Of a stretch of DNA of 64,000 bases, positions 9,201 to 18,947 are shown piece by piece. This DNA is from Picochlorum sp. 'celeri'. Taxonomy: Eukaryota > Chlorophyta > Trebouxiophyceae. Under the pieces are notes generated by a model. The model had not been told where the DNA came from. It saw only the letters and a program-made list of their open reading frames with translations, and ran no database searches. Both the position numbers and the translations under genes were made by a program. Where the stretch lies: positions 620,001 through 684,000 of the forward strand of contig JAACMV010000011.1 in assembly GCA_010909725.1 (NCBI GenBank), given 5' to 3'. The first letter of the stretch is position 1, and every line of letters starts with the position of its first letter.

Positions 9201-9439
9201 GTGGTCCACCCATTCCTGCAAGAAGAAGACCAGATTACGCAAAACTCAACGACTTGGCCGGGCGAACAACCAATCTGATCGACGGCAATAAGACGACCAG
9301 ATCAACATCCCATGCTACAGAAAGCCCAAAACTGATAAACTACATCAATCAACATACCTGGATGCCTAAATTGCTGCTGCTGTTGTTGTTGTTGACCCGA
9401 CCCCGGGGGGGCCCACTGATTTGGCTGTTGGCTCCCCAT
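6253..9439 (-). CDS. COPII coat subunit Sec24
   Basis: Cargo-selecting subunit of the COPII coat at ER exit sites. The coding sequence is complement(6253-9215, 9358-9439), 1014 aa. A first exon of 82 nt begins with MGSQQPNQW and ends in phase 1 at a GTATGT donor; the acceptor TTGCAG lies before base 9215. The N-terminal 280 residues are Gln/Pro/Gly-rich. A zinc ribbon follows (about 341-371: VRCKRCRTYMNPF, then RRFSCNVC), then the trunk (FVFAIDVSFAAA), beta and helical regions, and a gelsolin-like end (YLIDTGRVLVLWLGS). This order is the standard Sec24 layout. A start at the internal Met 9213 is less likely, because the upstream exon extends the polyglutamine region in frame through consensus splice sites. 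Confidence 0.93.
8766..8835 (-). repeat. Tandem PPTG-coding repeat inside Sec24
   Basis: About six 12-bp units encode consecutive Gly-Pro-Pro-Thr, at residues about 155-177 of the Sec24 protein. The units differ slightly at wobble positions, so the array is not a very recent expansion. It lies in the disordered N-terminal tail. Confidence 0.85.
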
Positions 9440-9679
9440 TCAACGAGTCTCAAGCCCTTCTGATTGATTCCAATATGTGTCAGATATTGTATCAAGACTA
9501 TCTTGGGGAATACTGACTCTGGAACCATGTAGGCTTGAGAGAATTCAGCGAATTTAATATTCTATTTACAGAAGCAATGCATCTGGCATTCATACACAAC
9601 CATCCAGAGACTCGATCCATCCATCCATCCATCATATTTGATTAATTCCATATTGTCAGAACACAGAACAGAGATTGCG

Positions 9680-10248
9680 ATGGTTCAAGGGGATGAGCAT
9701 ACTCCTAGCAAAGTTGGCGCAGGCCTTTTTATAGTGTATGTTGTCGGACTCTGACTACTCTCTTCATGAAGCCACAGAAATGATCCATTGTGCTTCTATA
9801 AACATGCAGGACTGACGTGGGAAAAGATGCGCCAAAGGTTTTGTTGCTGAAGCGAAGTATGACGAGTGGAAACCCAGGTAGCTGGGGGTTGCCTGGAGGA
9901 AATCAGGACCTGGAGGATGGGGGCGATTTATATGTGACGGCGCTTCGCGAGTCTCGAGAAGAGATGGGCAATGTGCTTCCTGCATTGCGGCAGATTGGTG
10001 CCGTGCTGACGAAGAGGGGTAAGCATTCTCAGAAGCATTATACAGTCTTCTTGGTTGAAGCAGAGGACGAACGGGTTCGAGAGACATGGAGCCCGGCACT
10101 CAATGAGGAGCACTCTGAGTATAGATGGTTTGATGTTGCGACGTTGCACGAGATGCTTGATAGTCTGCATCCTGTGGTGGCACAGATGGTTGAAGAAGGT
10201 CCATTCCGGGACATTGTGCATTCAAGTGTTGGTTTGACATCATCATAA
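9680..10248 (+). CDS. Nudix hydrolase
   Basis: 164 aa from exons 9680-9735 and 9810-10248. The intron (74 nt) starts GTATGT and ends CATGCAG. Splicing joins GLFIV to TDVGKDAPKVLLLKRS and completes the first strand of the Nudix fold. The catalytic box is recognisable in GGNQDLEDGG followed by ALRESREEMGN: the REsrEExG helix with its metal-binding glutamates is intact. The glycine loop before it has about two extra residues compared with the GX5EX7REUXEEXGU consensus. The substrate cannot be told from the sequence. The stop is only 15 nt from the convergent TAPT1-like gene. Confidence 0.87.
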
Positions 10249-10263
10249 AAAAAGAGAGTCATA

Positions 10264-12228
10264 TTATACATCCTTTTTTGTATCATTATTTTGGACACTG
10301 ATTGTCTTCACGTTCACATCCGGGTGGACGCGTACTCTCTTCTTCTTCTTCAGCCTCTTGTCTCGTTGCTGGCTATACGACGTTAGAAAGGCAGTACCAA
10401 TGGCTTTCAGTACATAACCGAGTATCAATGTCAGAGCTGCTACAGTAATCCATAAAACGATCACAGTTGCTGCTATCAAAGCAAAAACCATGACTGATGA
10501 GAATGGTCCTGCCCATGCCATTGGTTTCATGAATATTTCCAATTGCAAGTCTGTGAAGGATACAAGCACTCTGAAAAAGAGAGCAGCACTAGCAAATGGT
10601 TCGATTCCAACTAATTTGTGCATTGTATGGGACTGTGATGTGCTCAAGTTTTCACACAAATCTTTTGTGAATTCGTTGTATACCCCTGGACGAATATCAT
10701 TGAATTTTCCCAGGACTGCATGTTTCGTCACATCAATAATCACCTCTGCAAACAAGACATACAGGCATTGTCTCATCATCCGGGTGCTAGGCAATGGTTG
10801 TCCCAGTCCGATTGATTCTTCAACCAGAACAAATGAGATGATGATGTACAGATGGAAACGTTCAACAATGTCCTGACACGCCAGCACAAATAGCTTTGTT
10901 GGATCAAATCGTTTCAGTACTGTCCCTTTGATTTCTGTGAAATTAGAAGCAATAAGCAATGCCAAGAGAGTATTTTTCTTGCTATTCATCGCGACACCGT
11001 ATACGAGAGCCTGAGCTAATAACACACCAGCATGAGCAACAAGCAAGACGAGTGCCACTATTGCATCTGAGGCCACATGAAGGTAATTCCTTCTGGTAGG
11101 ATTCGTTGACAACAACGTGCAGCTTGCAGCGAGTGCTTCTAGAACATCGACCCCAAAAGAACAGCATATTTTGTCCCCCAATTCAAGGGCTGTATGCAGA
11201 ACAGAGAGCTTTAAGAATTCTTGTGTCAACTCCTTCACCCAGAAATAAATAGCCCCAGCTCGAATGTGCCATAGAAAGAGAATCATGACTGAGAATATAC
11301 TTATACAGATGAGATCATAAATTTGATCACCCCGTAGCAACATGGCACGTTTGTCATGAGCTTGCTTTCTACCACGCACCACCCCACATGCAGCTGTCAA
11401 CATGATCCACAGCACATGAGCCACTCGAAGAGGAAGAACGGTAAACACTCCCAGAAATGAATTCAAACAAATCCCATTCCCAAACGCTAATAATCGCTCT
11501 AGATGATATGGAACATACAACAATGCATTGTATACTCGATCCCTTTCTGTCTGACCCCATATCACATCTGTCGTGTGAAATACTGGTTCTGGGACAAACT
11601 CTCCGTGAATAAACTCATTCAACCCTTGCCTAGAATACGTATCCGACTTTTCTACAATGACATCAGCATCCACACACGGGACATCCTCATGAGCACCCAA
11701 CATGGACCCATCCCTAGCACTATCAAGAACTCCTTGCCTCTTCTTCTCAGTCAACTCTTCAACGATTCCATGGAATGTATTCGCATGCTCGAGCGTCGTA
11801 CTCATCGTCCTTTTGGGGGACTCTCTGGCCGTCAATGCCATTCTCCTGTCCACCTTGCTCACTGCACTGCAGCTTGTCGTTTCTTCCAAATGTTCCAACA
11901 CAGGAACACCAAGATGTCCCCTCTCAGACGCCTGCGTGTCCCTGTGAACATATGATGGCGATGATACATCCTTTTCACTTGCATCCACCCCGATATCCAA
12001 GGCATTCACTGGATTCTCAAGGTTTGCCAGCCTACCAGTAGACGAAGATTTTTTCAGTGAGTCCCCTGAAACAGCGTCATCTTCGATATGACGCTCTTCT
12101 CGTGCTGATAATGGTTCACATATCGTATCTTGTCCAAAATATTCTCCTGAAACCCCTTCTCGGGGCCCAAGAACCGAAGACTCTGTGCCCTCCACGTCGT
12201 TGGGGGCAGGTTTCTGGTCCTCTGACAT
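10264..12228 (-). CDS. TAPT1/EMP65-family membrane protein
   Basis: 654 aa counted from the first in-frame ATG (MSEDQKPAP). The open frame extends slightly upstream but only through a GTG. TAPT1-type proteins are ER/ciliary-base membrane proteins; yeast Emp65 acts in ER protein quality control. The first 200 residues are hydrophilic and Ser/Glu-rich. From about 250 on there are six or more membrane segments. The family signature is clear in NSKKNTLLALLIASNFTEIKG followed by LKRFDPTKLF and DIVERFHLY. A basic tail (RDKRLKKKKRVR) ends the protein. The upstream 185 nt keep another frame open, but no consensus donor site supports an extra exon. Confidence 0.88.
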   Translation of the reverse strand: MSEDQKPAPNDVEGTESSVLGPREGVSGEYFGQDTICEPLSAREERHIEDDAVSGDSLKKSSSTGRLANLENPVNALDIGVDASEKDVSSPSYVHRDTQASERGHLGVPVLEHLEETTSCSAVSKVDRRMALTARESPKRTMSTTLEHANTFHGIVEELTEKKRQGVLDSARDGSMLGAHEDVPCVDADVIVEKSDTYSRQGLNEFIHGEFVPEPVFHTTDVIWGQTERDRVYNALLYVPYHLERLLAFGNGICLNSFLGVFTVLPLRVAHVLWIMLTAACGVVRGRKQAHDKRAMLLRGDQIYDLICISIFSVMILFLWHIRAGAIYFWVKELTQEFLKLSVLHTALELGDKICCSFGVDVLEALAASCTLLSTNPTRRNYLHVASDAIVALVLLVAHAGVLLAQALVYGVAMNSKKNTLLALLIASNFTEIKGTVLKRFDPTKLFVLACQDIVERFHLYIIISFVLVEESIGLGQPLPSTRMMRQCLYVLFAEVIIDVTKHAVLGKFNDIRPGVYNEFTKDLCENLSTSQSHTMHKLVGIEPFASAALFFRVLVSFTDLQLEIFMKPMAWAGPFSSVMVFALIAATVIVLWITVAALTLILGYVLKAIGTAFLTSYSQQRDKRLKKKKRVRVHPDVNVKTISVQNNDTKKDV

Positions 12229-12455
12229 GCTGATGTCGGGCACCCTGCACCTTTATTGCATATTTGAACTTCTGGATGCAGAGTTTCCGCCCAAGAGTCA
12301 TATAGCGCATCCATTGCATCCACAGACACACGAGTTTCGTAAATAAGCATTTGAAATTCCCTCTGCCTCGTTCCAGGATTGATTGCTGTAGAACAGCGCT
12401 CCTTGTCATTCAATAATTAGTCTAGAAATATTTTATATTCCAGTATAAAAGCAAA

Positions 12456-13614
12456 ATGGTTGCAATGAGGATGTCTACTGTTGGCAAATCGTCCAGAATG
12501 GTTGGGACACAGCCATTGGCCACAAGAATGACAGGCTCATTCCGCGGTCACAGTGCTGCTGGCATCATGAATAATTCATTGGTGAATGAAAGGAAATCTG
12601 CCAAGGTTTGCGCTGCAAGTGTGAGTTGGTTTGCTGCAATGGCTTTGCTTCCAAACAAGTGGGCACTGTATGGTTCTCACATCAAATACCATCTGAATGA
12701 TGCAGGGGTCCAAGGTTGCGTTGGCAACGGCTGATGTGACTTTGAGTTTGGATGAGTTGAAAAGTTTGTTGGAGGATACCTTGTGGGGAACAGGGAGGGG
12801 ACTGTCTGCAAACAGTGATATTCGGGCAGAGGTGACAGATTTGGTGTCACAGTTGGAAGCAAAGACTCCGATTTCCGAGCCAAACGAGTCTTTGGATACA
12901 TTGGGAGGAGAATGGAAATTGGTGTACACGTCAAACTCGGAGCTGATGCCATTGCTTGCCTTGGGAAGGTTGCCATTGGTTGAGGTTGGAGATATTACAC
13001 AGAAGATTGATGCAGCATCTGGGAGTGTTGAGAACAAGGTGGAGTTTACTGTTCCATTTTCCAAGACCAGTATTGGATCAACTGCTCGGTTTGATGTTAG
13101 AAGCCCAAAGCTGCTGGAGATTCAATTCACGGATGGAAAGATCTCTACTCCAGAGATCATGTCTGATTTCGAGCTTCCAGACACGGTGGATGTTGCTGGT
13201 CAAGTTGTAGATTTGAGTGGATTGAAGTCTGCATTGCAGCCTTTAGATGGGCCAGTCAGATCAGTGATTCAGCAGGCTGGTACATTTTTGGCTGGGCAGC
13301 CAGATTTCACATTCAAAACCCCGACAACAGTGAATGGCAAGACTCGTTCGACATGGTTACTGAATACCTACCTTGATGAAGATTTAAGGATTGCTCGCGG
13401 GGATGGGGGTAGTTTGTTCATCATGAAAAAGTCACCCATGCTTGAACTGCCAGAAAAGGTGGAAATTGAGGAAGATGTCATGCCGGAACCAGTGCAGCCA
13501 ACAGAGTTTTCAAGTAGCAAGGTAGAAGAGCCAGAGGTAAAAGTTGAAGATCCGCTGGAGGAATTTTGCGAGGAAGATCCATCGGCTGACGAGTGCAGGG
13601 TGTATGAAGACTAG
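12456..13614 (+). CDS. Plastid lipid-associated protein / fibrillin (PAP family)
   Basis: 357 aa from exons 12456-12620 and 12706-13614. The phase-0 intron of 85 nt runs GTGAGT to TGCAG. Fibrillins coat plastoglobules and thylakoids and bind lipids. Exon 1 encodes a Ser/Arg/Thr transit peptide ending near KVCAAS. The mature part has LDTLGGEWKLVYTSNSEL, the conserved PAP start, then VEFTVPFSKTSIGSTARF and a closing WLLNTYLDEDLRIARGDGGSLFIM with the family's lipocalin-like end. A Glu/Pro-rich acidic tail of about 60 residues (EIEEDVMPEPVQP onward) is unusual. A TATAAAAG box lies only 4 nt before the first ATG, so the real start may be a later Met. Confidence 0.9.
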
Positions 13615-13678
13615 GACTTTCTGTGTGAATGAATACGCATTTTTATGATGATTTCATCATCTACTACTACATTACAAT

Positions 13679-14716
13679 TCATTTGTTTAATTCCATTGTG
13701 TAAATTGTTGGCTTCAAACTATATTCGTTGTTTCGATAGATACCCAAATGCGTGTACACATCGGCCTTGTACAGCATTCTCTTGTCCTGCATGTCCTTCA
13801 TGCCTGCATCCTGGAGAGCCTTTTTGATTGCTTCTGCGACAGAACATGCGTCATTTTTATCCGAATAGTTCTCCGTATATGCTAATAATACATGTTTATC
13901 ATCTGCTGAGCTCTTTGTGGATACTTTGATCTCTGAACATGTGTGCAAACCCTTGTCAAAGAGATGGTGTGCTAGAACTGCCCATACACGGTCAACCTCC
14001 TCACTGGTGGGGAAAATCATCCACTTTCCATGCATGAGATTGAACTTTTTTGCTACAATATCTATATCCGATGCTTTTATGGAGCGCTGCGTCACTGACG
14101 GTACGAGAATATCCTCAAAGTATTCAACTGCCTGAAGGATTCTCTTCTCATCTGCCATTGTGGTGTAATGAAGGTGTGGCTTTGTACTACAATGAATCCA
14201 TGCTGCATCACCACAAGATGTTTTCGAAGGAGGCAGTACGTCTAGAAACCTAGCAAATTCTGAATCTTCAGATGAAGAATCTGCCACACGCCTGGTGAAC
14301 ACAACAGCCCTTTCAGGCCCTGAGGTAATTTGCCGAAATGTATGCGTTGGATGCAAACAGGGCACTGCATCTTGCAATGCCTGCCATTTCACCACACAAT
14401 TATCGCTTTTTACCCGTGAAATCCACTTGGAGGGCCTCTCGCTTGTATGCCTTCCTGGTATATCTAACTGACCAATCTCCTGGGAAATTTTTATTTTTGC
14501 TGCCACCAAGGCCCTCATACACTGCTCACACAGATCAATGTCCTCACATACTGTACACTGAAATCGCTTGCCAATGATGGGCTCTGCCTCACATCCATCA
14601 CATGTTATATCAACATGGTGCAGTTGCAACTGAATGTTCCCCTTTGTTTTCTTTGAAACGTCTTTAGAGAGAAATTCCCGGGCTGCAGCGAACACGTCAC
14701 AGTCGGTATCCTCCAT
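13679..14716 (-). CDS. ZZ zinc finger fused to UPF0696 (C11orf68/Bles03-like) domain
   Basis: 345 aa, single exon. A ZZ-type zinc finger at about 36-68 shows paired cysteines (CDGC, CTVC, then CEQC after five residues). The rest matches the UPF0696/DUF1917 fold, which resembles eIF4E: RVKSDNCVVKWQAL early, GKWMIFPTSEEVDRVWAVL in the middle, and ending with LLYKADVYTHLGIYRNNEY-like residues and LKPTIYTM. In animals the second domain is usually a stand-alone protein of unknown function. The fusion suggests that the domain is recruited to a ZZ ligand such as a peptide N-terminus or SUMO. That link is inference. Confidence 0.8.
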   Translation of the reverse strand: MEDTDCDVFAAAREFLSKDVSKKTKGNIQLQLHHVDITCDGCEAEPIIGKRFQCTVCEDIDLCEQCMRALVAAKIKISQEIGQLDIPGRHTSERPSKWISRVKSDNCVVKWQALQDAVPCLHPTHTFRQITSGPERAVVFTRRVADSSSEDSEFARFLDVLPPSKTSCGDAAWIHCSTKPHLHYTTMADEKRILQAVEYFEDILVPSVTQRSIKASDIDIVAKKFNLMHGKWMIFPTSEEVDRVWAVLAHHLFDKGLHTCSEIKVSTKSSADDKHVLLAYTENYSDKNDACSVAEAIKKALQDAGMKDMQDKRMLYKADVYTHLGIYRNNEYSLKPTIYTMELNK

Positions 14717-15152
14717 ATATATTTTTTACTCGTTCAGTTTGTCTGTATTCTGCGTAGAGTACCAGCACAAGAGGGTAGAGCATGCCCCTTTGGAATACAA
14801 AGTCAACGCAACAGAGCATTCAATGCTCTAACGTGTACCTTTGCCATTAAGTAGTGATTAAAACATATATAAATGTATTTCATATGGATGGGGTGGGCAA
14901 TTAGCAAGCATCTAATCGATGCTGGGATGAGTTTTGGGGGATGAGGACAACCCAACAGAGCAATGCATGCATTGCTCTCATCATTCTTGGTCTTTACACT
15001 GGCAAACGCCCCATAGCATGCATAAAATTGCTATTAACACTCATATAGTATCGTCATTCTCAATATCTGCCTGTTTAATAGCAGTGCTGATAGGCAGCGC
15101 ATTGCATGTCAAAGAGTTCCTTTGGATATTTTTACGCTGAAATCCATTCATA
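14717..15152. other. Divergent spacer with two related palindromes
   Basis: 436 nt between divergent genes. Bases 14813-14829 are an 8-bp inverted repeat with a 1-nt centre (AGAGCATT-c-AATGCTCT). Bases 14957-14978 are a perfect 22-bp palindrome whose arms begin AGAGCAATGCA. Both are preceded by the same CAAC, so they look like two versions of one element. A D-loop-like GGTAGAGCATGCCCC at 14774-14788 does not lead to a T-arm, so I call no tRNA here. Confidence 0.7.
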
Positions 15153-16797
15153 ATGGCACGAAAGAAGAGAGAAAGAGTTGAAAAACATAAACAGTCTCTG
15201 GGAGAGGTGTTAGAGGACCCAGAGACGTATGGAGTGAGGGTATGTTGGTGTGCCATGTCCATGCATTGAAGCTGTTTTCTCACATCTGCGATCTATCCGT
15301 GTGCAGACCAAGCCTCGATCGAAAAAGAATAGACAGGAGGATAGCGATGAGGAGGAAGAGGTGCTTCCTCCAGAGCTCACAGGGAAAATCATGCGTGAAG
15401 CTCACTTGCAGCAGGAAGAAATGAAAAAGGATGACGAGGATTCTAAAAAGTCCATGTACAAAGACTCGCTTGCAGGAGCGATTGCGAACTTGAAAGGTGA
15501 TGCAGTAGATAGCGATGAAGAGGAAGCTTGGTCAGAGCCTGAGAGTGATTTCAATCCGGATGATTGGGAGGAAGAAATTGATGCGGAAGATGAGGCTGTC
15601 CTGGCAGCTTTCATGTCAAAAGATGCATCGAACCAGAAGCAAAAGACGTTGGCTGATATCATCATGGAGAAGATAAAAGAGAAGGAAAGTGGTGGTGGGA
15701 CTGTGAGGTGTGTGTGAATGCTTGATAGTGCTTGATGTGCAGCCCTTGTGTACGGTCTCATCATGGTTTGGGTTGATGAGTACCGAAGTGGCGGGTTGCG
15801 ATAGAATTGCATTCCATCATTATTACATATATATTGAGTGTCGCGGTTACGTAGCGTGCTTGATGGGTGATGATTGCAACATTTCTGCCCCGTGTGTAGG
15901 TTTGAAGAGTCTGATGATTTTTTGACTCCTCCTGAATTGAATCCAAAAGTTGTGGAGGTGTACCGCGGCGTTGGGCAATTGATGTCGCGATACACCGCAG
16001 GTAAAGTACCCAAGGCTTTCAAAGTTATTCCAAATCTGAAAAACTGGGAAGAGATACTATATTTGACAGAGCCAGAGTCTTGGAGCCCCCATGCTGTGTA
16101 TCAAGCAACAAAAATGTTTGTTTCTAATCTCAATTCTAGAATGGCACAGCGCTTTCTCGCATTAGTTTTATTGCCACATGTCAGAAATGACATTGAGAAT
16201 AATAAGAGACTTCATTTTGCTTTATTCCAAAGCCTGAAAAAAGCAACCTTCAAAGCTGGAGCTTTCTACAAGGGTATACTTTTGCCACTATGTTCATCAG
16301 GCGACTGTACCCTTCGAGAGGCAGTTATTATTACATCAGTCATTAGAAGATCTTCTATTCCAGTGCTTCACTCTGCGGCTGCAATGCTTCGAATTGCAGA
16401 GATGCCATATTCTGGTGTGAACTCATTCTTTATACGAGTGATTTTAGATAAACGATATGCACTTCCATATCGAGTTATTGATGCATTGGTGGATCATTTT
16501 TGCTCATTTACAAGGGAAGAAAGGCAGTTACCTGTTGTTTGGCACCAGTCACTTTTGTGCTTTGTGCAAAGATACAAGGCAGAGATACGCCGAGAGGACA
16601 AGGATTCCCTCAGAGCCCTTTGCAAAATCCAGCACCATTACCAGATCACCCCTGAAGTCTTGAGAGAATTAGATGCATCCAAATCAAGAGGAGAGAAGGG
16701 CATGGACATAGAAGTTTCCCAAAATATATTCACTGGTACAATAAAGGGAGCAGAAAATCCAAAGGACTTGGCTCCAGTCATCATGCTGGAAGACTAG
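15153..16797 (+). CDS. Bystin (BYSL/Enp1), 40S ribosome biogenesis factor
   Basis: 461 aa from three exons: 15153-15239, 15307-15707 and 15900-16797. The introns are 67 nt (GTATGT to TGTGCAG) and 192 nt (GTGTGT to GTGTAG, phase 2). Bystin binds pre-40S particles and is needed for 18S rRNA maturation and export. The N-terminal third is charged ([13 protein letters not shown]). From [15 protein letters not shown] on, the protein follows the bystin core closely: [78 protein letters not shown] and [18 protein letters not shown]. The two splice joins restore uninterrupted similarity to the family. This is the most intron-rich gene in the window, with two introns. Confidence 0.95.
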
Positions 16798-16861
16798 TTG
16801 GTCCATTTCAAGTCACAGATTTTACACCATCAGTATTTTGTCCACGTTATTATTACATTAG

Positions 16862-18652
16862 TTAGTTTTTGTTAGAACCCGGTGTAAAGTGCATCTTTCT
16901 GCCACTCGATGAATAATCACCGCCACCACCACTGCTTCCAATCATTTGCCCCTTGGACCCAATGCCATCAAGGGCATCTCTCCCTTTCCTCACGTCAGTC
17001 AAAAACTCATCCAACCCAAATGGATCTGCCTCCTCGGCACCCTTCTCAAACTCCACCGGCCCGCTTGCTTTACTTTTATCTCCACTATAATCTACACCTG
17101 TAAAGCCCTTTGATGGCTTGAATTTGCCAGTGTCAACATCATCCTCATCACCCTCTCGAGCATTCCCTTTGCCACGATAGATGTCAGATCTGTCTGTAAA
17201 CAAGGGTTTATCATACAAATTATATGCATCTTCAGCCCCCATACCCGCTGCACCTCCAGTCTCTTGATTGAACAACCGTTGATCGTACATTGCTTCACCT
17301 GCACCAACCTTGGCCATTCCCAGAGCAATCTTTTCGGATATATCACGATCTTTATCCCTGGTGATCTTTGATCTCTTGTATCCATGGGCATTTTTTGCTT
17401 CCAATCGCCTCTCTCGTTCTCTTTCCCTCCTCCTTTCTTCTCTAATCTCATCCCTTCTTCTCTTGTCCTCATCATACGCCCTTCCCCCATCTCTCCCACT
17501 CTCCCTGCGCTCTTCCTCCTCTTCCTCACTTGAATAGCTCTCTGAAGACTCTTCCACAACAGCAACCCCTTGTTCTCTCTCCTGTATTCCACGCGACCCT
17601 TGCATTCTATCCATTCGTGCTTGCATCGCAAGATCACGCAGCTCCATCTCCTTCCTCTCCTTCTCCCTCGACATGAGCTCTTTCTGCATCTTTGCCCTCG
17701 TCTCTACAGCAGTACGCGCCTTCTGCTCTGCGATGTAAAGAGCTTCCGAAAACTTGGCGAACCCATCATTAATCTCCACTTCTTGCAACCCTCTCCCATC
17801 AGCAGCAAGCCTCTTATCCAAAGGAATGGTATACCCCTTGGCATTCTTCCAATTTGACACACATGGAGGAATCTTCCAATCCTTTTGATCCTGAGCAGAC
17901 AATGCCCTAGGCGGCGAATGCATCACTGGCACAGGAGGCGATCCTGACCCTCGTGGTACCTTGATATGAGAAAACTTGGGAGGCTCCAAAGGATCCACAG
18001 GCATATCCTGCATCTTAATAATCCTTGCTTTTGCAGCCCCTCCATTCGCAGGCGTATATTTCACATACTGTGCCTCCCCAGGAACCGTTGGTACATTTTT
18101 AGGATTCACTGCAGCTTGCTTCTTAGTCACCTTGAGAGCCAATGCTGCAGCAGTATCCTTTGCAACTTGATCCTCCTCCTCCTCATCCGGCCTCTCAAAC
18201 GAATCATTCAACTTTTCCAACTTGGGAACCAGCGCTTTATGACCAGTCGCTATCCAACTATTCTCATTCTTCCGGCCACGAGACACAATGGCGTCATAAT
18301 TCACCTCCCCCTCGGCATTCACCGTCAGAGCCAAGGTTTGCTCTCCACGACCCCCTCCAGCACGCTTTTTATCAGGCCTTCCCATATCCAATGGATACTG
18401 CGCTACATGAATCTCAGGATATGCCCCTCCTTGATCGAAATCAGCCAACCGACGAGGAATAAACCCCTTTCTTGCGCCATACGGTGGTGCATGTTCTGCT
18501 ACCCGACGACGATTGGATTCCTTTCCACCGTACTCTCCTCCTTGGGACACCAAAGCCCGCTGCTCATTTTCTAATTCACTATTATTTTTCTCGTCATCAT
18601 GCTCCGCCGCATCTCCGTGACGAGGAGCTGGCAAAGATGCCAAAAGAGACAT
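16862..18652 (-). CDS. SNW domain protein SKIP/SNW1/Prp45
   Basis: 596 aa, single exon. It is a component of the spliceosome's Prp19-associated core and, in plants and animals, a transcriptional coregulator. The SNW domain runs from about 170 to 330, with YVKYTPANGGAAKARIIKM, MPVDPLEPPKF, PVMHSPPRALSAQDQKDWK and the namesake IPPCVSNWKNAKGYTIPL followed by DKRLAADGRGLQ. The N-terminal region has the conserved PPYGARKGFIPR and EIHVAQYPLDMG. The C-terminus is highly charged with ERRR/EERR repeats, then YDQRLFNQ and YDKPLF motifs and a glycine-rich end. Two plant-specific nuclear-type basic clusters are evident. The family call is secure. Confidence 0.95.
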   Translation of the reverse strand: MSLLASLPAPRHGDAAEHDDEKNNSELENEQRALVSQGGEYGGKESNRRRVAEHAPPYGARKGFIPRRLADFDQGGAYPEIHVAQYPLDMGRPDKKRAGGGRGEQTLALTVNAEGEVNYDAIVSRGRKNENSWIATGHKALVPKLEKLNDSFERPDEEEEDQVAKDTAAALALKVTKKQAAVNPKNVPTVPGEAQYVKYTPANGGAAKARIIKMQDMPVDPLEPPKFSHIKVPRGSGSPPVPVMHSPPRALSAQDQKDWKIPPCVSNWKNAKGYTIPLDKRLAADGRGLQEVEINDGFAKFSEALYIAEQKARTAVETRAKMQKELMSREKERKEMELRDLAMQARMDRMQGSRGIQEREQGVAVVEESSESYSSEEEEEERRESGRDGGRAYDEDKRRRDEIREERRRERERERRLEAKNAHGYKRSKITRDKDRDISEKIALGMAKVGAGEAMYDQRLFNQETGGAAGMGAEDAYNLYDKPLFTDRSDIYRGKGNAREGDEDDVDTGKFKPSKGFTGVDYSGDKSKASGPVEFEKGAEEADPFGLDEFLTDVRKGRDALDGIGSKGQMIGSSGGGGDYSSSGRKMHFTPGSNKN

Positions 18653-18947
18653 TGTACCCTCCTTCTACTGTTGGCTTTTTTTTCTGCCTCTAGTTCCTTC
18701 TATATGGAGTACAAATATATAGATACAGTATGTAATACGTATATGGACATGTATATGCCAATACAAGGTGAAATTCATCTGAATATACTAAATTCCTAGT
18801 GCAGTTATATTAAGGAATTAAATATATTCGGCAGCTTGGGATACTCCGCATCGTCGTCAACCTTTGTAGCCTTGCTCATCCCGTACCCATATCATTTCAT
18901 TCAATCATAAATTAAAGATTGAGAACTGAATTCGATATAGATACATC

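Noticed and set aside
8439..9278. 279-codon open frame antisense to Sec24
   Set aside because: Low-complexity Gln/Leu/Ala protein mirrored from the Gln/Pro-rich Sec24 tail; no family signal and the sense frame is conserved.
12229..12413. Extra upstream exon for the TAPT1-like gene
   Set aside because: An acceptor-like GTGCAG precedes the frame, but no consensus donor was found upstream and the first ATG gives a full-length protein.
14740..14830. tRNA-like D-arm sequence GGTAGAGCATGCC
   Set aside because: No acceptor pairing and no TTCRA T-loop in a suitable place in either normal or permuted order.
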